DNA of 30,228 nt from an uncultured Clostridia bacterium (GCA_937880805.1 CALGRR010000100.1:1-30228); one strand, 5' to 3'; positions 6,773-14,633 are shown, numbered from the stretch's first letter. Numbers and translations: made by a program. Notes: a model not told the origin generated them from the letters alone.

Positions 6773-8029
6773 TTACAACATTGCACCGTTTTCCGTGAGC
6801 TTTTTTTGCAATGCTTTTGTATCAACTGTATGCACATTTTTATTTGTGTTATGCGCTATGGCAACTGCCGTGCCTGCAGCTTCACCCAAGCAACAGCAAA
6901 TCGGCATTATTCTGACCGATGCCTGAGCCTCGTGTGTTGCAGAAATGCAACGACCGGCAACAAGAAGATTATCATATTCTTTCGGCAAAAGCGAGCGGTA
7001 AGGAATAGTATAATATTCTCCGTCACCGAAATATCTGTGGCTTGTGCCTGTTCCCGTAGGACTGTGAATATCTATATCGTAATTTCCGAGTGCAATTGAA
7101 TCCTCGAAGCGTGTGCAGTTTATGAGTTCATCGCCTGAGAGGATGTGAACGCCTTTAAGCTTTCTGCTCTCTCTGACACCGATGTTGACTGCAACGGAAA
7201 TCAAAGCACTTTCATTGAATGCGGCTGAATTTTCTTTCAAAAATCCGATAAGCTCGTAAATTTGTTTTCTTGCAATAACTTCCGCCTTGCTTACATCGAA
7301 CGGATTTGTCGGGTCAAGCATTACAACACGGGTTGAGTTGAAATGCAGAACATCTTCACCCACACCGAAGAAAACAAGAATGTTCTCTCTTGGATTTGTT
7401 ATTTCGCCCTTTGCCTGTTTTTCTTTGTAAAGCTCTTGCAGACGGGGTCTTTCTTCGGTAAAAAGGTCAAGGTCAACTCCGCTCATTCTGAAACAGGTTG
7501 TCATCGGCTGACAAAGGCTGTCGCTTTCGCGGCCCAACTGATAATCACAACCTGCAAGATAAAACAAATCTCCGTCACCGGTTGCATCAATAAAGAAATC
7601 TGCTTCAACCGTTATTTTTTGTGCTTTCGCAGTGATTTCAACAGATGATATTTTTCTGTTATCGGTTTTTACATCATATACAACAGCGTGAAAAAGAACG
7701 TCAACACCCGCTTCGGCTGTCATATCATCAAGAACTATTTTTAAATATTCAGAATTGAATTCGTGATCTTTGCAATCATCAACATATCTGTCGTGACGCA
7801 CTTTCATTTCCTTGAAAATTCCTTGAGAGAGATATTTTTTGCAGATATCGCTACCGTCTTTTTGCTTCGTCCAATAAGGCATAAAGGGGTAAACAAGGTT
7901 GTTGGAGATTGCGCCTCCGAGACAGCCTGATTTTTCAACAAGTAAAACAGTCAAACCTTCACGTGCGGCGCTGACTGCCGCCGCAACGCCGCTGAGTCCT
8001 CCGCCTGCAACAACAAGATTATATTTCAT
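6773..8029 (-). CDS. FAD-dependent oxidoreductase (FAD_oxidored family)
   Basis: A 418-residue cytosolic flavoprotein. The dinucleotide-binding motif VVAGGGLSGVAAAVSAAREG fills residues 6-25, followed by the acidic strand end LLVEKSG. FFIDATGDGDLFYLAGC is the second FAD signature. Near the C-terminus LLVAGRCISATHEAQASVRIMP and LGEAAGTAVAIA complete the fold of the FAD_oxidored group. AGAGG precedes the ATG, and the strong promoter at 8077-8105 drives it. The group is often found beside glycosidases and may oxidise or dehydrate sugars; the substrate here is unknown. The coupling with an exported glycosidase suggests that it processes the sugar taken up. Confidence 0.8.
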   Translation of the reverse strand: MKYNLVVAGGGLSGVAAAVSAAREGLTVLLVEKSGCLGGAISNNLVYPFMPYWTKQKDGSDICKKYLSQGIFKEMKVRHDRYVDDCKDHEFNSEYLKIVLDDMTAEAGVDVLFHAVVYDVKTDNRKISSVEITAKAQKITVEADFFIDATGDGDLFYLAGCDYQLGRESDSLCQPMTTCFRMSGVDLDLFTEERPRLQELYKEKQAKGEITNPRENILVFFGVGEDVLHFNSTRVVMLDPTNPFDVSKAEVIARKQIYELIGFLKENSAAFNESALISVAVNIGVRESRKLKGVHILSGDELINCTRFEDSIALGNYDIDIHSPTGTGTSHRYFGDGEYYTIPYRSLLPKEYDNLLVAGRCISATHEAQASVRIMPICCCLGEAAGTAVAIAHNTNKNVHTVDTKALQKKLTENGAML

Positions 8030-8076
8030 AACAATACCTCTGAATTTTAAAGTTTTTATTTATCTGAATTAAATTT

Positions 8077-8105
8077 ATCATAACACGGGCGGATTTTACT
8101 GTCAA
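8077..8105 (-). promoter_or_regulatory. Promoter of the oxidoreductase-glycosidase pair
   Basis: Leftward TTGACA (8105-8100), 17-bp spacer, TATGAT (8082-8077). A 40-bp segment around it (8071-8110) matches 22418-22457 at 35 positions, where the same promoter drives an unrelated gene. Confidence 0.75.
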
Positions 8106-8167
8106 CTTCATTCCATTCATCCAAATGAGTTTTCGCTTGTTTTATGCGGTTTTGACGCTTGAAAAGA

Positions 8168-8194
8168 GGACATTGCACGAGCTTGTGCAATGCC
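8168..8194 (-). terminator. Stem-loop after the tyrosine recombinase remnant
   Basis: GGACATTGCAC pairs with GTGCAATGCCC (one mismatch). Read leftward it is followed by TCTTTTC. It begins with the same GGACATT heptamer as the repeat modules at 4918, 14634 and 21751, and like them lies directly after a leftward gene. Confidence 0.55.
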
Positions 8195-8202
8195 CATTCT
8201 CA

Positions 8203-8538
8203 TTATTCCTCTGTTGTTTTGGTTACGGAAGGAATTGAAATACAGCTTGAAACTGTTTCTACGCTTGCTGCGTTTGCCTCTTCAAATTCTTCGGCATAGA
8301 TATTAAGAGTTGTTGTAATATCCTTATGACCTGCCGCTGCCGAAACTGAAACAACGTCGACATGATTTTTTATCATCAGCGAGATGTTGAAATGTCTGCA
8401 ACAGTGAGTGCAAAGATATCTTATATTGTTCTTCTTGCAGAACTCTCTGTACCAATTAAGCGGAGTGCTTGTGCCCATCGGAGCACCGTTCCATTGAGTG
8501 AAAAGTCGGTCATTGTCAATCCACGCATCGCCGAGCAT
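8203..8538 (-). pseudogene. C-terminal remnant of a tyrosine recombinase
   Basis: The 111 codons encode only the end of a phage-type integrase. HCCRHFN supplies His and Arg of the HxxR box, AAGHKDITTTLNIYAEEF the GH box and the Tyr nucleophile. WIDNDRLFTQWNGAPM upstream is the usual stretch before the catalytic core. About 250 N-terminal residues, including the first catalytic Arg, are missing. In-frame codons upstream of the first ATG hit a TGA within eight codons, and I find no missing part in the other frames. The protein would be inactive. It marks an older mobile element whose other parts have gone. Confidence 0.8.
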
Positions 8539-8949
8539 TAGGACAACAGCTATTGCATCTCAACGGGTCAAGGGCTCCGTTGTTACGCTGAATTTTTTGA
8601 TAAACAAAATACAGCACTGCGGGGTGAATTATAAGGACGTATTGGTATGCTGCTCGCTTTTACAGGTTTGAGCGGCCGCTCAGGGCGGTGTTATAATATA
8701 AACCACCGTCCTTCGCAACAAGGTCTTCAACTCAATAAATATTCCTCCTCTTACATTCAGTTTGTAGATGATACAATTCGATAAAAAGGCAAGGTTATTA
8801 CTTATCATCCAAGAAATCTCCCTTGACGATTTCTCAGATAAAACTCCTGTTGCCTCGTCGATATCATACAAAGTATGTAAGATTGTAAAGCACAATATAT
8901 TTGAAAGAAATTTATTACATTATATAAATTAAAAAATCAAGCAAAAAAT
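8539..8949. other. Gene-poor stretch with palindrome and debris
   Basis: I see no credible gene. A perfect 14-bp palindrome, TGAGCGGCCGCTCA, sits at 8669-8682, and the sequence right after it (GGCGGTG to CACCGTCC) forms a further imperfect inverted repeat. Read leftward, AGAGGAGG near 8750 looks like a ribosome binding site, but the frames behind it are short and broken (for example EDLVAKDGGLYYNTALSGRS then a stop). This reads as decayed coding DNA left by deletion events. Confidence 0.4.
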
Positions 8950-8990
8950 CCCCTCCGAAACGGTCATTTTGGACCATCTCGGAAGAGGGC
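8944..8990 (-). terminator. Orphan leftward terminator
   Basis: CCGAAACGGTC (8955-8965) pairs with GACCATCTCGG (8972-8982), with further pairing outside. Read leftward it ends in ATTTTTTG. No leftward gene lies immediately to its right, since fic is transcribed the other way. It may be left over from a deleted gene or may insulate fic from antisense transcription. Confidence 0.6.
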
Positions 8991-9050
8991 TCTTAATTGT
9001 TACATATTGCATTTCAATTTAATCATTTCTGAAAATTTGATAAAATTAAC

Positions 9051-9079
9051 TTGATTTTTGATTAATTGGTGGCTATAAT
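9051..9079 (+). promoter_or_regulatory. Promoter of fic
   Basis: TTGATT (9051-9056), 17-bp spacer, TATAAT (9074-9079). Transcription should begin near 9086. Confidence 0.65.
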
Positions 9080-9121
9080 ATAAATTAGATTATTATGTAT
9101 ACAGAAAGTGAGTTTAACTCA

Positions 9122-10171
9122 ATGAGAAATTACGATTTCAAAAACTGGAAGCTGTTGCTGGAACCCGATATTGTTTCGCTTCTGACGACAATTCACGAAT
9201 ACAAAGGTGAACAGGCTTTGTTCATTGAAGCAAAAGCAGATGTTTTAACAAGCTTGCTGGATATAGCAAAAATCCAGAGTGCTGAATCATCAAATAAGAT
9301 TGAAGGTATTTATACCTCTGATGAGCGAATCAAAAAGATTGTTATGAATAAGGCTCTGCCCCAGAACAGAAGCGAGCAGGAAATTGCCGGTTACCGTGAC
9401 GTGCTTGCAACCATTCACGAAAATTACGACTATATCCCCGTCAAACCTTCGTTTATTCTTCAGCTTCACCGTGATTTATATAAATTCAGCGGCAAATCTA
9501 TTGGTGGTAACTATAAAAACAGCGACAACGTTATTGCGGAAGAAGACGAAAACGGAAACCGTTTTGTGCGTTTTCAGCCCGTTCCTGCTTGGGAAACCCA
9601 GCAGTCAATTGAAAACCTCTGTGCAGCATTTGATGCTGAACTCGCAAAAGGTGATGCTGATCCGCTTATTCTTATTCCGATGTTTATTCTTGATTATCTC
9701 TGCATTCATCCGCACAATGACGGCAACGGCAGAATGAGCCGATTGCTTACACTTCTGCTTCTTTACCGTGCAGGATATATCGTTGGTAAGTATATCAGTA
9801 TTGAACGTATCATTGAGCAGACAAAAGAGACTTATTACGAAGCTTTGCAGTCAAGTTCTTTTGGTTGGCACGAAAACGAAAATGACTACGGTCCGTTTGT
9901 GCGCTATATGCTCGGAGTTATTGCGGCGGCTTACCGTGAATTCTCATCAAGGGTGAAGCTTCTTACTGCAGGCTCAAAGCCTGAACGCATAAGAAACATC
10001 ATCAAAGATACACTTGGCAAGGTTACAAAATCCGAAATTGCCGAGCAATGCCCCGATATCAGTCAGGTAACAATTCAGCGCACGCTTAACGAACTTGTTA
10101 AAAACGGCGATATAATCAAAATCGGCGGCGGCAGATACACATCATATACTTGGAACAGGGAGAAAGATTGA
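9122..10171 (+). CDS. fic: Fic-domain protein (likely AMPylator)
   Basis: A 349-residue Fic protein. The active-site loop HPHNDGNGRMSR is at 196-207, with the catalytic His196 and the anion-binding GNGR, and the usual Phe after HP is replaced by His. The inhibitory helix motif S-x-x-x-E-G is intact at 57-62 (SNKIEG), where the Glu blocks ATP binding in the resting state. This is the N-terminal class II arrangement. Residues from about 288 form a winged helix. Fic enzymes transfer AMP from ATP to target hydroxyls. I chose the ATG at 9122 with AAGTGAG 9 nt upstream. An in-frame ATG at 9095 would leave a leader of under 10 nt. It ends 2 nt before the hsdM remnant, a common position for Fic genes in type I restriction loci. 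Confidence 0.88.
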   Translation: MRNYDFKNWKLLLEPDIVSLLTTIHEYKGEQALFIEAKADVLTSLLDIAKIQSAESSNKIEGIYTSDERIKKIVMNKALPQNRSEQEIAGYRDVLATIHENYDYIPVKPSFILQLHRDLYKFSGKSIGGNYKNSDNVIAEEDENGNRFVRFQPVPAWETQQSIENLCAAFDAELAKGDADPLILIPMFILDYLCIHPHNDGNGRMSRLLTLLLLYRAGYIVGKYISIERIIEQTKETYYEALQSSSFGWHENENDYGPFVRYMLGVIAAAYREFSSRVKLLTAGSKPERIRNIIKDTLGKVTKSEIAEQCPDISQVTIQRTLNELVKNGDIIKIGGGRYTSYTWNREKD

Positions 10172-10173
10172 TT

Positions 10174-10484
10174 ATGATTACAGGCGAACTTAAAAATAAA
10201 ATTGATTCCCTTTGGGATATTTTTGCGGCAGGCGGACTTGTTAACCCCCTCGACGTTATGGAGCAGAGTACCTCAACAGTTCAAGCCTTGACAGCAGACA
10301 GATTTATTTCGTCAATCAGATTGTTGAGTATATTGTTCACAACGGCATGATGAAAGATCTTTCTGTTCTGAAAGAAACACCATTCTCCGACCAAGGCAGT
10401 ATCGTTGATATTTTCACAGATGTTTCCGTATGGCTTGGCATCAAAAAGGTAATTGATCAAATCAATGCTAACGCAGCGGCTTAA
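10174..10484 (+). pseudogene. Collapsed type I restriction locus: hsdM start joined to hsdR end
   Basis: The ATG at 10174 opens a frame reading MITGELKNKIDSLWDIFAAG and then NPLDVMEQ, the typical N-terminus of a type I methylase (HsdM). The similarity ends near 10268. From about 10272 another frame reads RQIYFVNQIVEYIVHNGMMK and later FTDVSVWLGIKKVIDQINAN to a TAA at 10484, the typical C-terminus of a type I endonuclease (HsdR). Everything between (most of hsdM, hsdS, most of hsdR) is absent. One large deletion with a frame change explains this. Neither piece can function. The methylase frame itself stops at 10350. Confidence 0.85.
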
Positions 10485-10511
10485 GATTTCTATTTAGAAA
10501 AGAGATGTCCT

Positions 10512-11531
10512 ATGAAAAAAATTATCGCATTATTATTGGCATCAATAATGATAATTTCATCGTTTGCAACAACAGTGAGTGCTGTTTCAATCAGCGAATC
10601 CAAAGAGGCACTCAGAGAGCAGTTTGAATACGGAAAAGGACCTAAAACAGGTCTTTATTCTGTTGATTACAGATATTATGCACCTGAAACAAGCGAAGGC
10701 TCAAAGCATCCGCTTGTTATCTGGGCACACGGTCAGTCTCACGGACAGTATGACGGTTTCCAGATAAAATCAAACGATATCGTAAACTGGTCATCGGATG
10801 AGTATCAGTCCCGTTCCGAAAACGGATTTTATATTATGGCTGTAAGGTCACCGGAAAACATCGGGCTATCTTGGGATGATGATATGATTGCACCCCTAAA
10901 AGCGGCTATTGACGATTTCATCGAAAAGAACCGTGAGCACATTGACGCAACTAAGATCTATATGGGTGGATTTTCTCTCGGCGGTATGATGTCGTATAAA
11001 ATGGCAATTAATTATCCTGATATGTTTGCCGCAATCTTTCCTGTTTGTCCTTATATATCGGTTTCTGAGCAGGATGCTGAAAAGTTTGCAAACGTTCCCG
11101 TTTGGATGGTTGCAGGCAAAAAAGACCACCTTGTCAGCTACAGCGGAACGGTTAACAACTGGGAGAATATCTGCTCAACATCAAACGTTTTGCAGGAATG
11201 CAGATTTTCAACTTTGAGCAAGGTTTGCCTTCCTGACGGTTCACGAGCTCCGACAGAGCATTATTCATGGGAAGCTGTAACGGCAGATATGTTCACCACG
11301 GATAACGGAGCTTATCCTCATATGTCAACTGTTGACGGAAACGGAAACGAGGTTGTTCTTTCGTATCCTGAAGGAATGATTTCGTGGCTGATGGCTCATT
11401 CTTCGCATTATAATCCCGAAACAGACAACAGCGAAATCAAGCCTGTATTCAACATTCTGAATATAATCAAGGCTCCGATTATGACAGTCTACATTATATT
11501 CAGAAACTTAGTCAGACCGATTTTTGGTTAA
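10512..11531 (+). CDS. Secreted alpha/beta-hydrolase esterase
   Basis: A 339-residue exported hydrolase. A signal peptide (1-24, ending TVSA) precedes an alpha/beta-hydrolase domain. PLVIWAHGQSHG carries the oxyanion region, GGFSLGGMM the nucleophile Ser155, AGKKDHLVSY Asp205, and TEHYSW His250 as likely third member. The layout resembles feruloyl/acetyl esterases of the PHB-depolymerase-like group, which strip acyl groups from plant polysaccharides. The last 30 residues are a hydrophobic/cationic helix (NILNIIKAPIMTVYIIFRNL), which could hold the enzyme at the membrane or wall. AAAGAGATG before the ATG is a modest ribosome binding site, and its promoter may lie in the hsdR remnant. Substrate uncertain. 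Confidence 0.8.
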   Translation: MKKIIALLLASIMIISSFATTVSAVSISESKEALREQFEYGKGPKTGLYSVDYRYYAPETSEGSKHPLVIWAHGQSHGQYDGFQIKSNDIVNWSSDEYQSRSENGFYIMAVRSPENIGLSWDDDMIAPLKAAIDDFIEKNREHIDATKIYMGGFSLGGMMSYKMAINYPDMFAAIFPVCPYISVSEQDAEKFANVPVWMVAGKKDHLVSYSGTVNNWENICSTSNVLQECRFSTLSKVCLPDGSRAPTEHYSWEAVTADMFTTDNGAYPHMSTVDGNGNEVVLSYPEGMISWLMAHSSHYNPETDNSEIKPVFNILNIIKAPIMTVYIIFRNLVRPIFG

Positions 11532-11540
11532 CAGTCAAGA

Positions 11541-11566
11541 AAGCTCGTCTTTACGACGGGCTTTTG
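11541..11566 (+). terminator. Terminator of the esterase gene
   Basis: AAGCTCGTC pairs with GACGGGCTT (one G-U) around a TTTAC loop, followed by TTTG, 10 nt after the stop codon. Confidence 0.75.
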
Positions 11567-11621
11567 TGCGCTACAGAGGCCATAATGCTGAATTCGCGTT
11601 AAAGATTGTGCGCTTTGAAAC

Positions 11622-11650
11622 GTGACGTGAGCCATGAAATCCGATATAAT
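11622..11650 (+). promoter_or_regulatory. Promoter of the DUF6809-like gene
   Basis: GTGACG (11622-11627), 17 bp and TATAAT (11645-11650) make a fair promoter with a perfect -10 and a weak -35. The start would be near 11657. Confidence 0.5.
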
Positions 11651-11690
11651 ATTCTATAGAAGAAACATTAATTGTCGGAACGGAGATTAT

Positions 11691-11951
11691 ATGGGTTTTA
11701 TTGAAGATTTATATTACGGAAACATTGATGCACAGGCGTACAATCCGGAATTCGGTGCGGTATTGAAGAAGAAACTGAATGACCTGACCGAACTTGAAAA
11801 GCAAATCTCCGACAAACTGTCAGGCGAAGAAAAGGAGTTATTTCTGAAATACACAGATAAATACATTGAATTCACCGCCAGAAGTCTTACCGATGCTTTT
11901 GTTTCCGGTTTTCGTTTAGGCGCAAAATTTACACACGACACATTCATATAA
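11691..11951 (+). CDS. DUF6809-like small protein
   Basis: An 86-residue protein starting MGFIEDLYYGNIDAQAYN, the signature opening of small Clostridial proteins grouped as DUF6809. The rest is helical: LKKKLNDLTELEKQISDKLS, an acidic turn, then YTDKYIEFTARSLTDAFVSG and FRLGAKFTHDTF. No signal peptide is seen. The family turns up beside recombinases and integrated elements and its role is unknown. CGGAG lies 5 nt before the chosen ATG. A longer frame from 11634 overlaps the promoter and is unlikely to be translated. Confidence 0.7.
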   Translation: MGFIEDLYYGNIDAQAYNPEFGAVLKKKLNDLTELEKQISDKLSGEEKELFLKYTDKYIEFTARSLTDAFVSGFRLGAKFTHDTFI

Positions 11952-11990
11952 AAATCCCTTCCTCCTTTCATTTGAGGGTCATGATATATC

Positions 11991-12027
11991 AAGCTCCGCA
12001 GAGTTTTCCTGCGGAGCTTGTGTGTTT
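11991..12027 (+). terminator. Terminator of the DUF6809-like gene
   Basis: A perfect 11-bp stem, AAGCTCCGCAG with CTGCGGAGCTT, has a 7-nt loop and is followed by GTGTGTTTT. Confidence 0.8.
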
Positions 12028-12033
12028 TCGGTA

Positions 12034-12070
12034 TGCAACCTGTTGCAATGAGAAAGATTTGTGATATAAT
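12034..12070 (+). promoter_or_regulatory. Promoter with LacI-type operator
   Basis: TTGCAA (12043-12048), 16 bp, TATAAT (12065-12070). The palindrome TGCAAC-CT-GTTGCA (12034-12047) overlaps the -35 box and has the form of LacI/GalR-family operators, which differ mainly in having CG at the centre. A sugar-responsive repressor encoded elsewhere would fit. Confidence 0.6.
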
Positions 12071-12106
12071 GTGATTATTATAATTCAACGATGGGATTGA
12101 GATAAA

Positions 12107-13288
12107 ATGGTTCTTTTTCGTTTTTTGCTTGCGTTGCTGACGGTTTTTGGAACGCTGTTTCCGAGTGCAGGTCTGAATTTTGAATATAAGCATCTGCCGA
12201 TTGAGTTTGAGATTGAGTCCGTGAACGATATATATGTTCCTGCGGATAACAACGCAAACGTGGTTGAATATCCCTCAATCATAAAGCTTCGCCATCAGAA
12301 GAACGAAGCTGATAACGGCAAGTTGCTCGCAACGTTTGAGAAGTGGGGCGACACATATCCCATATATGAAAGCAACGACGATGCCGAAACCTGGCAATAC
12401 GTCTGCACGGTGAAAGACAACCTTAACGAAGGCTACTGGAACGAATGGATGCCGTTCCTTTATGAGTTGCCTGCGGATATCGGCGATTTTGAAAAGGGCA
12501 CGGTCATTCTTGCCGCAACGTCAATATACGGCGAAGGCATAACCGACAGCACGATAACCCTTTATTCGAGCAATGATGCGGGTAAATCGTTCAACGCTTT
12601 CTGCAACGTTGATCACGCAGGCGGAATTGAATGGGGAGTATGGGAGCCATATTTGATTTATGAGGAAGAAACAGGCAGACTTTTCTGTTTCTATTCGGAT
12701 GATTCCGACCCCGAGCATTCGCAGAAGCTTGTTTATAAATACACAACCGACCTTGTTAATTGGAGCGAGAAGTTTGAGTGCGTTGCCTGCTCCGATTCTT
12801 CACTCAGACCCGGTATGGTTTCAATTGCTAAAATGGGCAACGGCGAATATTTAATGGTTTACGAGATGGTCGGTATTTTTATGAATCCGATTTATTGCAA
12901 GAGGTCAACTTCTCTCGATAATTGGGGAGACGTTTCGGATTACGGCAAAATAGTTTCCGCAGGCGGCAAAACTTTCGGCTCATCTCCTTACGTTGCGTGG
13001 TCACCCGTCGGCGGTGAATGCGGAACACTTATTGTCACAGGTCGACACGCTATCAGAGGCGAAAGCGACACGGGTGCGGATATGTTCATCAGCTTCGATT
13101 ACGGCAAAACCTTTGCCCCGATTGATAATCCCATTCCGTATCCGACTGACGAACCTTTCGTAAAATGCGGTTACAGTCCGTCACTCTTTTTCTCGGAGGA
13201 CGGAACAACACTTTACTACGTCAACAATCCTCCGTGTTATAAGTCAACCTATAAAATTACGGTTGCAAAAATCAGAATTTCGGAGTGA
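12107..13288 (+). CDS. Secreted GH93-like exo-arabinanase (beta-propeller)
   Basis: A 393-residue exported protein. A hydrophobic signal segment covers 1-22. The rest is a sialidase-like propeller with several Asp-box remnants (ESNDDAETWQYV, SSNDAGKSFNAF, SFDYGKTFAPI). The stretch WGVWEPYLIYEEETGRLFCF, then YSDDSDPEHSQKLVYKYTTD and later LRPGMVSIAKMGNGEYLMVY, is the pattern I associate with GH93, which releases arabinobiose from the ends of alpha-1,5-arabinan. GH33 sialidase is the main alternative, but the Arg triad of sialidases is not obvious. The ribosome binding site is weak. The palindrome at its promoter suggests control by a LacI-type regulator. It fits a pectin side-chain programme with the beta-helix proteins downstream. 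Confidence 0.72.
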   Translation: MVLFRFLLALLTVFGTLFPSAGLNFEYKHLPIEFEIESVNDIYVPADNNANVVEYPSIIKLRHQKNEADNGKLLATFEKWGDTYPIYESNDDAETWQYVCTVKDNLNEGYWNEWMPFLYELPADIGDFEKGTVILAATSIYGEGITDSTITLYSSNDAGKSFNAFCNVDHAGGIEWGVWEPYLIYEEETGRLFCFYSDDSDPEHSQKLVYKYTTDLVNWSEKFECVACSDSSLRPGMVSIAKMGNGEYLMVYEMVGIFMNPIYCKRSTSLDNWGDVSDYGKIVSAGGKTFGSSPYVAWSPVGGECGTLIVTGRHAIRGESDTGADMFISFDYGKTFAPIDNPIPYPTDEPFVKCGYSPSLFFSEDGTTLYYVNNPPCYKSTYKITVAKIRISE

Positions 13289-13298
13289 TGAAAGGGAT

Positions 13299-13342
13299 AT
13301 CGGAATAATACTATTGATATTGTTCCGATAATATGTTATACT
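13299..13342 (+). promoter_or_regulatory. Promoter with 12-bp-arm palindrome for the HTH-kinase gene
   Basis: TTGATA (13314-13319), 17 bp, TATACT (13337-13342). ATCGGAATAATA (13299-13310) is the inverted complement of TATTGTTCCGAT (13318-13329) at 11 of 12 positions, and the 7-bp centre plus right arm cover the -35 box. No T-run follows, so an operator is more likely than a terminator. The HTH domain of the downstream protein is the obvious candidate to bind it. Confidence 0.6.
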
Positions 13343-13360
13343 ACGTTTGGAGGCGATGAT

Positions 13361-14611
13361 ATGGACTTTATGACCACTGCCAAAGCGGCAGAAAAATGGA
13401 ATATCAGCGACAGACGTGTCCGCACCCTTTGTAAAGAAGGTAAAATCGAGGGTGCCGTGCTTGTGGGTAAGACCTACAGAATCCCCGTTGACGCAAAAAA
13501 ACCGACTGACGGAAGAATGAAAAATCCCGTCGGTCAATCAGAGTTTTATCTTAAATGGGGTAACGATACGATAGGTCTTATTGACTCCGCCTACAATGTT
13601 CATTTCATCAGTCCCGAATATAACGAGGTCGTGAAGCTTTATACTCACGGTCAGAGCGATTGGACTCACGAGCAGTTTGTCGGCTTTCTTTCTGAGCGAG
13701 TTGTAAGCCGCGACAGACGTGATATTGAGAAAATCTTGTTCAGATGCGGACTTTCTGCGTACGATGTTTTGAGAATTGCCAAGGTTACACGAGGCATTCA
13801 TCCCAAGGATTTGCTCTGGATTGCTCACAACGTGGATGAAACTATCGATGAAATAATGACAGAGGTTTTTGAATCTGTCTTTCTGCAGAAAATCGACCTT
13901 GTCGGCGACAGCGTCGACACTCCTGAAGGCTACAACATCAAACGCTACGGAGTTATGGACGGTAAATACGGCATTTATAAGCAGCGAATCAGTCCGCTTG
14001 TGACCGATGTTGAATCTGAAATCGCTGTTTATAAACTCGCAGAGAAGCTCGGTGTGACTTGCTGTCCCGTTTATCTCCACGATAAAAACACAATCTTTTC
14101 GGAATTTCTTTATGATTTCTCAAATGAATATATCGTACACTTCCGCAGACTTTTTGACGGTGCTCGTTCTGATAACGAATATGAAAACCTGCTTGCTGTC
14201 AGACCTCAATATAAGGATGATTTTATCCGAATGATTCTGCTTGATTTCATAACAAGGCAGGATGACAGACATCTCTCAAATATGGCGGTCAAAGTGACAT
14301 CCGAAGGTGAAAGCTTCTATCCGCTTTACGATAACGGGCGCAGCCTTTTCTATGAAGATACCGAAGAAACCGTTGAGAATGCTGTTGAGAACATCGAAAT
14401 GTATGCAACAAATTTCGGATACTCAGGCACTTATTATGATTACATCTGCGATATCGCCAAAGAGGGTGTCGATTTCACAAAGCTCATAAATCTTGATATT
14501 ACCGATGAGGAAATCAATGAAATCCTCGTTGAATCAGGTTTCAAAGGCTACCGTCTGAAGGGAGCGATAAAATGGATAAGAGGAACGATTGAACTCATCA
14601 AATCGTTTTAA
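13361..14611 (+). CDS. Helix-turn-helix/HipA-like kinase fusion protein
   Basis: A 416-residue protein. Residues 4-51 are a MerR/excisionase-like helix-turn-helix (AAEKWNISDRRVRTLCKEGK, then GKTYRIPVDAKKPTDGR). The C-terminal half (about 190-350) is a HipA-like kinase. Lys207 (YGIYKQ) pairs with a Glu near 218-220, RQDDRHLSNMAV (299-310) is the catalytic loop with Asp302 and Asn307, and PLYDNGRSLF holds the metal-binding Asp324. The middle 60-180 is unassigned. HipA kinases phosphorylate proteins such as glutamyl-tRNA synthetase and are held by a separate HTH antitoxin. Here an HTH and the kinase are one chain, and the promoter has a matching palindrome. GGAGG precedes the ATG. No separate antitoxin gene is visible. 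Target and toxicity unknown. Confidence 0.75.
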   Translation: MDFMTTAKAAEKWNISDRRVRTLCKEGKIEGAVLVGKTYRIPVDAKKPTDGRMKNPVGQSEFYLKWGNDTIGLIDSAYNVHFISPEYNEVVKLYTHGQSDWTHEQFVGFLSERVVSRDRRDIEKILFRCGLSAYDVLRIAKVTRGIHPKDLLWIAHNVDETIDEIMTEVFESVFLQKIDLVGDSVDTPEGYNIKRYGVMDGKYGIYKQRISPLVTDVESEIAVYKLAEKLGVTCCPVYLHDKNTIFSEFLYDFSNEYIVHFRRLFDGARSDNEYENLLAVRPQYKDDFIRMILLDFITRQDDRHLSNMAVKVTSEGESFYPLYDNGRSLFYEDTEETVENAVENIEMYATNFGYSGTYYDYICDIAKEGVDFTKLINLDITDEEINEILVESGFKGYRLKGAIKWIRGTIELIKSF

Positions 14612-14633
14612 TCGAGTTGATTTTCGGGACATT

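Noticed and set aside
8680..8895. Leftward 71-codon frame
   Set aside because: No start signal, no recognisable domain, and it lies in decayed DNA; better read as debris.
4847..8980. Shared 9-mer GGACCATCT at 4847 and 8972 as possible attachment core
   Set aside because: The match is too short, one copy lies in a terminator stem, and the recombinase would fall outside the segment they define.
11634..11690. Longer N-terminus of the DUF6809-like protein
   Set aside because: The extension overlaps the -10 box and the family starts at MGFIEDLYYGN, where CGGAG is properly spaced.
13538..14080. Leftward 180-codon frame
   Set aside because: It is the antisense shadow of the HTH-HipA-like gene, which has a promoter, a ribosome binding site and conserved kinase motifs.
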